Below, one piece after another: positions 56,520 to 64,000 of a stretch of DNA of 64,000 nucleotides; the stretch's first letter is position 1; every line of letters starts with the position of its first letter. The translations under genes were made by a program, and so were the position numbers. Where the stretch lies: assembly GCF_022965805.1 (NCBI RefSeq), contig NC_133101.1, forward strand, positions 17,889,054-17,953,053. The letters are read 5' to 3'. Source of the DNA: Primulina eburnea. Its lineage: Eukaryota > Streptophyta > Magnoliopsida > Lamiales > Gesneriaceae. The notes beneath the pieces are model-generated. The model ran no database searches and had not been told where the DNA came from. It saw only the letters and a program-made list of their open reading frames with translations.

Positions 56520-56721
56520 GTACCTTTAAGCTTTAAGTTACTGTTTGAATTTTCAGTGTTTGGGAACCAGAATTAAGATTTTGAACTTAGAACTGCGATA
56601 GGATTGCATGCTCTACTCAGTATTATTTTGGAGATTTAAGTTAGAAGAACTCTGGCCTTTGCATGTCTATAAGTTTAATTCTTGCAACTATTGGGTTCAA
56701 CTTAGAGTTCCGATCTTTCAG
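56520..56721 (+). other. Putative spliceosomal intron between Gag knuckle and protease in G
   Basis: 202 nt: ACAG|GTACC at 56520 and ATCTTTCAG at 56721. The exon frame before (codon ACA, then G) joins GG-AGA after it to read LLTG-RIFISGSATKALIDSGATHSF, the usual Tekay gag-protease text. The length is not a multiple of three, so removal is needed to keep frame. The segment is AT-rich with stops in frame. B has an AT-rich spacer at the same point, while A and F have none. Confidence 0.68.
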
Positions 56722-59700
56722 GGAGAATTTTTATATCTGGTTCCGCTACCAAGGCCTTGATAGATTCAGGGGCCACTCACTCATTTATTTCGGAGGTCTT
56801 TGCGAAATTTCTCAAGATCAAGACGATTGGGCTAGACATAGCCTTTTCAGTAGTGTTGCAGTCAGGCGAGGAGATGACAGCTACCAATGTTATCCGTGAT
56901 ATAGATCTTGAGCTGCACGGTAATTTTGTTTATGCGGATATGATCGTGCTACCGATGCCAGAATTTGACATCATCCTAGGGATGGACTGGCTATTGAGAA
57001 ACATAGTGTTGATAGACTTCCAGCGGAGATCTGTTCTTGTCCGACCGCCTGGAATGGAGCAGTTCTTATTTAAGCCGGACAGGTACTTTCATTTACCGCG
57101 CATTATTCCTTATGTTCAGGCTAGGAAGATCATGCATAGAGGGTGTCGGGCATTTCTAGCAACCTTTTTATCTGTCCCCGAGGAACCCAGCTAGTCAGCC
57201 TCAGATGTTCCGAACGTCAGAGATTTCCTAGACGTTTTTCCCGAAGACGTCTCTGGTATGCCACCCGAGAGAGAGGTGGAGTTTTCCATTGAACTTATGC
57301 CAGGTACGGCTCCGATATCCAAAGCGCCTTACCGACTAGCCCCGACAGAGATGGTAGAGCTTAAGAAGCAGATTCAGGAACTTCTGGACAAGGAGTTCAT
57401 TCGCCCGAGTTTTTCACCTTGGGGCGCGCCAGTCTTATTTGTGAAGAAGAATGATGGCTCTATGAGGCTTTGCATTGACTACTGGGAGTTGAACAGGGTT
57501 ACAGTGAAGAACAAATACCCACTTCTGAGGATTGAGGATCTGTTTGACCAGTTGCAGAGAGCTTCGGTTTTCTCTAAGATAGATCTGCGTTCCGGTTATC
57601 ACCAATTGAGGGTGAGAGATACTGATGTTTCCAAGACTGCTTTCAGGACTCGTTATGGCCACTACGAGTTCCTTGTGATGCCGTTTGGTCTGACGAATGC
57701 GCCAGCGATCTTCATGGATCTCATGAATCGCGTATTTCAGTTGTATCTTGACCAGTTTGTGATAGTGTTCATAGACGACATTCTCGTCTACTCCAAGAGT
57801 CAAGAGGATCACAGCAGACATTTGACTACAGTTTTGCAGACCTTGCAGAAGCACAAATTATTCGCAAAGTTCAGTAAGTGCGAATTCTGGTTGGAGAAGG
57901 TGGCGTTCTTAGGCCATATCGTTTCTAGCAGCAGCATTGAGGTAGACCCAGAAAAAGTTGCAGCAGTCAAAGATTGGGTTGTGCCACAGAATGCATCTGA
58001 GATCCGTAGTTTTCTTGGGCTAGCAGGATATTACAGGAAGTTCATTCAGGGATTCTCCTCCATTGCCGTTCCACTCACATCATTGACCAAGAAGAATGTG
58101 AAGTATGTGTGGAGCGATGAGTGCCAGAAGAGCTTTGACACTTTGAAACAAGCTCTTATTTCAGCACCAGTTTTGGCCAGGCCGTCAAGGCCCGGTGAGT
58201 TTGTCCTTTATACTGATGCTTCGAAGCTCGGTTTAGGTGCAGTTTTGATGCAGCATGGGAGAGTGATAGCATATGCTTCTCGACAGCTGAAAATCCACAA
58301 TAAAAACTACCCTACCCATGACCTAGAGTTGGCCGCCATAGTTTTTGCCTTGAAGATTTGGAGGCACTATTTGTATGGAGAGAAGTGCCAAATCTTTACC
58401 GACCACAAGAGCCTCAAGTATTTCTTTACGCAGAAGGAGCTGAACATGCGTCAGAGGCGTTGGTTGGAGCTCGTGAAAGACTATGATTGTGACATTAGCT
58501 ACCACCCGGGTAAGGCTAATGTAGTTGCAGATGCATTGAGCAGAAAAGTCGCAGTGATGGCTCATTTGACGATTCAGAGACCTCTTCAGCTTGAGATGCA
58601 GAGGTTTGATCTAGAGTCATTTCCTCGAGGTAGAGTTCCCCGTCTATCTACCTTGACCATTCAGTCCTCTCTTCTTGACCGTATTCCCAGTGGTCAGTCA
58701 GCAGATGAGCAATTGGCACAGTGGAAGAAGAGAGATGAAGCCAAGGGCAGTGTCTTGTATACAGTCAGAGACGGTATTGTGAGATACCGAGACAGGATAT
58801 GGGTTCCTAGCAGTGATTCTATCCAAGCAGACATCTTATCAGAGGCCCATATGTCGCCATACTCTATTCACCCTGGGAGTACGAAGAAGTACAAAGATCT
58901 GCAGTTGTTGTATTGGTGGCCAGGGATGAAGAAGGATATCAGACGTTTTGTATCCGAGTGTCTGACTTGTCAGTTAGTGAAAGCAGAGCATCAGAGACCA
59001 GCAGGTTTGCTCAAGCCCCTTCTTATTCCCTAGTGGACGTAGGAGAATGTTACCATGGACTTCGTGACCGGTTTGCCGAAGTCAGTCAGAGGATCGAATG
59101 CCATCTGGGTGATTGTAGATCGTCTTACCAAATCAGCTCACTTCTTGCCTATTAAGACGACTTTCACCATGGTTCAGTATGCAGAGTTATATATCCGGGA
59201 GATAGTCCGACTTCATGGTATTCCAGTTTTGATCGTATCTGACAGAGATCCCATATTCACTTCCTCCTTTTGGAAAAGTTTACATTCGACCATGGGTACG
59301 AAGTTGCTGTTTAGCACAGCTTTCCACCCACAGACAGATGATCAGTCAGAGCGAGTCATTCAGATTTTAGAGGATCTTCTCCGTGCTTGTGTGATTGATT
59401 TCTCTAGGAGTTAGGAGTTGAAGCTGCCATTGGTAGAGTTCACCTATAACAACAGCTTCCAGTCTTCTATTGGTATGGCACCGTATGAAGCACTGTATGG
59501 CCACAAGTGTAGATCTCTTATTCATTGGGATGAAGTAGGAGAGAGAGCAGAGTTGGGTCCAGATATTATTCAGCAGGCTGCCGATGTAGTAGTCAAGATC
59601 CGTGATAGGATGAGGACTGCTCAGAGTCGACAGAAGAGCTATGCAGATCAAAGAAAGAGAGATTTAGAGTTTGTTGTCGGCGACCATGTCTTTGTGAAGA

Positions 59701-60100
59701 TAGCACCTATGAAAGGTGTTATGCGATTTGGAAAGAAAGGGAAGCTCAGTCCGAGATTCATTGGACCATTTGAGATCCTCGACAGAGTTGGGACGCTAGC
59801 TTATCGTATTGCACTTCCGCCGAATCTGGCCAGAGTACACAATGTGTTCCACGTCTCCATGCTGAGAAAGTACATGGCAAACCCTTCGCATGTGCTGAAC
59901 TTTGAGCCATTGCAGCTTACTCCGAACCTGTCTGATGAGGAGAGACCAGTGCAGATCCTAGACCGGCAGGAGAAGAAACTTCGGAACAAGTTGGTTAAGT
60001 GAGTCAAAGTCAAATGGCTCAACCATTCAGAGAAGAAAGCTACGTGGGAGTCTGAACCAGAAATGAGGAGTCAGTATCCCGAGTTATTTGGTGAGTTCTA
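56722..60100 (+). pseudogene. pol: Element G PR-RT-RNaseH-INT-chromodomain (exon 2), five in-frame stops
   Basis: Protease IDSGATHSFIS (about 56757). RT with [18 protein letters not shown] and FIDD (about 57770). RNase H YTDAS (about 58210) and TDHKSLKY. Integrase zinc motif to [15 protein letters not shown] core MDFVTGLP, SDRDPIFTSSFW and TDDQSERV (here DD for the usual DG). Chromodomain-like KATWESEPEMRS near 60040, natural TAA 60098-60100. All parts are in one frame, interrupted by TAG 57192, TAG 59031, TAG 59040, TAG 59412 and TGA 60000. No frameshift is needed. Inactive now, decayed by point changes. Confidence 0.92.
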
Positions 60101-60134
60101 ATTTCGAGGACGAAATTTCTTTTAAGGGGGGAGT
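60100..60134 (+). other. Hairpin and polypurine tract of element G
   Basis: AATTTCG (60100-60106) and CGAAATT (60111-60117) pair around AGGA. The hairpin begins at the last base of the pol stop codon. TTTTAAGGGGGGAG follows and ends at the 3' LTR (60135). Confidence 0.75.
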
Positions 60135-63118
60135 TGTAGAACCTGTAATTAGACTGCGTACAAGTCATGCATAATTCTAGTATTTTTAAATTAAATTGAC
60201 TTCATTGCATGAATATTTAAATGCTTTTATTTGAAGTTAATTATTTTAGCCAGCAGTTTAATTTTATTCTTTTCAGTTAATTCAGTGAGACCGGACTGGA
60301 GTTGGAGTTTAGAGATAAAATTTAAGATTCATAAAATATTTTCAGAATTTATTTTAGGTAGCAAATAAGTTAATTTAAGTTAAAAAGGAGGTTTGAGGAT
60401 TTATTTAAATAACTTGAGGTAAGTAGAAAATAAATTCATTTAAGTTCCATAATTAAGGGGTTAGTTCACTAAATTATTTAAAAGATAGGTAAGGCTTTTA
60501 AGGGTTATAAATTTACTAAATAATTAATATTTTCCCTCCACTTATTTGTTGAAATCCGGCCACCCCTTGGAGATGCAACATTTCTATGCCAACTCACCCT
60601 TTTGACTCATTCTTTGTTATTTTAACATGCCAACCTTTTTAATTATTAACCACCCTTAATTAATTAATTAATAAGCATAATCCTAGTCTAGGTTGGCATG
60701 AGTATTCGGCCACCACATTCTAGATCCCTCCAAGAAATATTTGATAGCAACAAAAATTCAAAATTCAAAAAAGTGGAGACTTGGTCTTGATTTTCCCTAT
60801 ATTTTGCACACATCTCCCTCACTCCCCTAACCACTATTTCTCCTCTCCATCACCGAAAACCAGAGCCATTTTTAGTGCCAAAAATTGTGAGAATTTAGTG
60901 AGATTAAGGAGAGAAAAATCGAGAGCTAGGTAGAAAGAAAAAGAAAGCGCTCCACCTCCTCCGCGCCGAATAGTCTCGTTCTTTCATTTTTCATTCAAAC
61001 GAAAACAAAGGCATGTATATATTTTTATTGCTCTTCAATCAAGTCCTATTATCAATTATTTTGCATCACATGATCATCATTTCAATGTTAAAACCGAAAT
61101 ACATCAAGAAATTTCAGAAACGGTAACATGCAGAATTTTTCGGCTTGTCTCTTGTGCTTCACGGTTTTCTTTTGTTTTCATGGTTTCAGGTATGGGTTCG
61201 ATTCTAGGCTCCCAAGGCGACATCTAGAAATGTATTAGGATGCATTAGGACCATGTTGGTCCACTCATTCAACCCCATGCACGCTGGAATCACAGAGATG
61301 ACAGCAATCTCCCATTTGTGTCCATATGAGTTTTGAAAAATTCAGATTGTGGTCAAGGGAAAGGTTTCTGATCATGGTTGCCCCAAAAGGCCTAAAGCCA
61401 TGGTTAGATCACTTCCCTAGCATGTCTAAGACATGATTAAGTTGCCCTTTTGGTGTCTTGGTCCATGATGAATCGGTTTTTAATTTAAACAAGAAGAACA
61501 GCCCCTTCGGCCCTTTCGAATTCAACAAGTGTAACATTTGGTTTTGAGGGATGGTGTGGATCTTGGTTGGCCTATGGCCCCTAACCACGGTTCATACCAG
61601 GCCCCTAGATGTCTAGATTGTGCCATGGTCAATCAAATGGCCACTGGAACGACACAAGACAACAAACGAAGCAAGACACCACACGCATGCAAGAGTGCTC
61701 TAGGGTGTGACTTTTGATGGAGTTATGGTGTGATGCAAATTGTGGCTGGCCTAGAGCCCTTAGCCATGGTTCAAATCATTCCTTGGGATGTTGGTAAGGG
61801 CCTCTAGTCAGTGGTTCATGCCCCCAATGGCCGGTAGTCTTGAAAACAACACAAGACACGAGATTGCGCAGCTTCTTTAATTTGACAGCAACTTGCTGCG
61901 GAGGTTCCGTGGCTTGTTTGAGTTCTTGGTTGGCTTTTAGCCTATGGCCTTGGCCTGGACGGTGCCTCATCAAGTTAGGAAGGTCATATTTTTGACCGTT
62001 TGTGATTCGGATCATTTTTTAGGTCGTACGAGAATTTACGGTGCGATGTGCCAAATTGACTCTCGAAAGAGCGTTTCATGTTTTGGCCTCCATTCACCTA
62101 AAATTCGACTTGCATCATTTTAGGAGCATTAATTCATCATTTTAAGCGTATTTTGATCATGACTATACGTTGGTTCTGTGTTGGTTTGGAGTCATGGTTA
62201 AATACAAAGTCGTTAGACGCAATTGTCGAATTTCCAAATTTAATTGCATAGTTTACCCAAGAAAAATCTATTGCATATTTTTCATGGCATATTTAAGTCG
62301 CAGCGAGCCTGGGAACCATCCACTCCAGTTGGTAAAATAGTTCAGGATATTTCACGATGCCATTAATTATATTACGTGCATAAAATTAGAAAATACTTAT
62401 TTTTGAGATTTATGCGATATTGCTTGTGGTCAATTCACTATCATGGGAGCACTATTTTACTCGGTCGCCAGTGACTGATCAGTTCAGTTTGGTACCACCC
62501 GATCGCCAGTGACTGGTCAGTTCAGTTTGATACTCCCTCGGTAGCCAGTTACCGATCAGTTCAGTTCAGTGCAGGGGCCACATGCGTAGACCATAATCTC
62601 AACAGAAAAATTATTACCAGTTATTTCAGTACAGGGCTCCAAGGAGCAAACATTTTTACTACGATTTTTAATTCAGTCATGCACGTATTATAATTGCTCA
62701 GTGCAAGTTATTTTCAGTATTCCTCATGACATGATATTTTATCCCATGCAAATTTTACTATAGTATTTACTCGTTATTTATGATATATGCATGTTGAGTC
62801 TTTAGACTCACTAGACTTGATTGTTGTAGGTACCGATGAGGTCAGGACCGAGGGCGATGACCAGTGAGCCAGCTTGGGTCAGCAGTAGTGGCACCCGAGG
62901 ACCTCAGTTCAGCATTTATTATTTTATTTCTCAAACATTTTTTCAGTTGATGGATATTCTTAAATTGTTATTTCGCAAAACAAATATTTTCTTCCGCTGC
63001 CATTTTGGATATCAAACTTTGTTTATCGGTTTAATTATGAATGAGGCATTTTAATTATTTAAAAAGAAAATTTTTAATTTTCCGTAAATTTTCAAGCAAG
63101 GATTTCTTGGCCTTCACA
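60135..63118 (+). repeat. Element G 3' LTR
   Basis: 2984 bp, from TGTAGAACCTG to CCTTCACA, the partner of 52197-55182. Differences include a one-base loss near 62365 and many substitutions. It contains the three 38-39 bp repeats (about 62460-62570). Followed by TSD ATAAT at 63119-63123. No gene. Confidence 0.93.
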
Positions 63119-63123
63119 ATAAT

Positions 63124-64000
63124 GCTCCTAAAAATTGTAAAACTCAAAATTTGATGAATGGAGGCCAAAAACTTGAAACGCTCTTTCGAGAGTCACTTTG
63201 GCACTTTGCACCGTAAATTCTCGTACGACCTCTAAACTTAACCGAATCACAAACGTCCAAAAATATGACCTTAATAACTTGATGAGGTACTTTCCAGTCC
63301 AAGTCCATAGGCTAAAAGCCAACCAAGAACTCAAACGAGCCTCTGAACCGAAGCACAAAGTTGCTGTCAAAAATTACAGCAGCAGCTGTTGCGCTTCCTT
63401 GCATCGTTTGCAAGGCTAATGGCCATTGGGGCTTGAACCACCAACCAGAGCCTCTTCCCAACATCCTAAGGTGTGGTCTGAACCATAGCTAAGGGCCTTA
63501 GGCCAACCACAAATCAACCCAACACCTACGACAAATATGAAGTTCCACTCGAGACGCCATTGAGCACGCGTGGGGGTGTTGCTTGTTTTGCTGTCAAATG
63601 AAGGATCCAATGGTTATGAGGTTAACCATGGTCCATGCTAGACATGCTAAGGTGTTTTATGAGTCATGGCTAAGGGCTAGAAGCCAACCACAACCCACTT
63701 GACACCATAATTTCAAAACCCAACATACTCAACAAAACCAGAAATTTAAAAACCGATGGGGCGCTGTTATTGTTAGTTTTAAAAACCAAGGGGAACATGA
63801 ACCAAGCCATGAAAGGGCATCTTGGTCACGTCCTAGACATGCCACAGAGGTATTCTAACCATGGCTACAGCCCATAGGGCAGCCATTATCGGAATCTTCA
63901 CCTTAGACAATAAACATGCAAATCGAGACACAAAAATGACATGATGGGGAGTTGCTGTCAAAACGTGTTGCAATGGGGGTGGGGGAAGGGGATGAAACTA
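63124..64000 (-). repeat. Element H LTR, right part, to window edge
   Basis: The continuation of 52191 after G. It is a reversed, diverged match to the middle of G's LTR: GAATGGAGGCCAAAA, CGCTCTTTCGAGAGTCA and GGTCGTACGAGAATTT are recognisable in reverse. H is therefore a member of the same LTR family in opposite orientation. ORFs in it are not supported. The end lies beyond the window. Confidence 0.8.

Larger units (their letters stand above)
52197..63118 (+). mobile_element. Element G: Ty3/gypsy Tekay-type, complete but with stops (TSD ATAAT)
   Basis: 10,922 bp. TGTAGAACTC at 52197 to CCTTCACA at 63118, with ATAAT at 52192-52196 and 63119-63123. LTRs of about 2985 bp, primer-binding site 55185-55196, gag, intron-like segment, pol with chromodomain, and polypurine tract before 60135. 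The pol frame is kept throughout and is broken only by nonsense codons. The LTRs show scattered differences, so it is older than E or F. It is inserted in the LTR of a related element (H). Confidence 0.93.

Overview
The window is plant nuclear repeat DNA. I found no host gene, tRNA, rRNA or bacterial-type feature. Every coding stretch belongs to LTR retrotransposons: Ty3/gypsy chromoviruses of the Tekay/Del type (gag-PR-RT-RNaseH-INT-chromodomain) and Ty1/copia elements of the SIRE/Maximus type (gag-PR-INT-RT-RNaseH, with long 3' regions and repeated polypurine tracts). All readable primer-binding sites match initiator tRNA-Met (TGGTATCAGAGC). The copia gag and the extra ORF of element D resemble, from memory, proteins that are abundant in asterid/Lamiales genomes. 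A eudicot, perhaps Lamiales, is therefore my best guess, and it is only an inference.

The layout is a nest of at least nine elements, with junctions set by TG...CA termini and 5-bp target-site duplications (TSDs). The oldest frame is gypsy element B (minus strand, from 4543 to about 51202 and beyond). Into B went: element A (gypsy, minus, 1..4542, running off the left edge) in the integrase; solo LTR I (4895..6756, TSD TACAG), also in the integrase; the large non-autonomous element C (plus, 8327..48345, TSD TCTGT) in the reverse transcriptase; and element H (minus, from 51203) in B's LTR. Copia element D (plus, 10922..42991, TSD GGGAG) sits in C's 5' LTR. Copia element E (plus, 12776..33455, TSD TGGGA) sits in D's gag. 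Gypsy element F (minus, 24977..32066, TSD TTACC) sits in E. This gives the chain B > C > D > E > F. On the right, gypsy G (plus, 52197..63118, TSD ATAAT) sits in the LTR of H. Removing each insert restores the reading frame or sequence of its host, which confirms the joins.

E is unusual: it reads LTR-internal-LTR-internal-LTR with one outer TSD, and both internal copies share the same defects. F is the youngest-looking autonomous element, with one uninterrupted 1475-codon gag-pol and two 1219-bp LTRs differing at about ten positions. C has 3.35-kb LTRs around only 1.2 kb of non-coding internal DNA (LARD-like). D carries, after pol, a divergently arranged pair of extra ORFs: a 134-codon antisense ORF with a TATA box and a long broken sense ORF.

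The most interesting signals are: (1) a promoter-proximal array of a 15-nt dyad (TTCGGA-NNN-TCCGAA) found just upstream of the TATA box in LTRs of both copia E and gypsy F; (2) a GT-AG, frame-restoring intron-like segment between the zinc knuckle and protease of G, plus leader introns in G and B; (3) a covarying hairpin just upstream of the polypurine tract in C, G and F; (4) the three-LTR structure of E; and (5) the divergent ORF pair of D.
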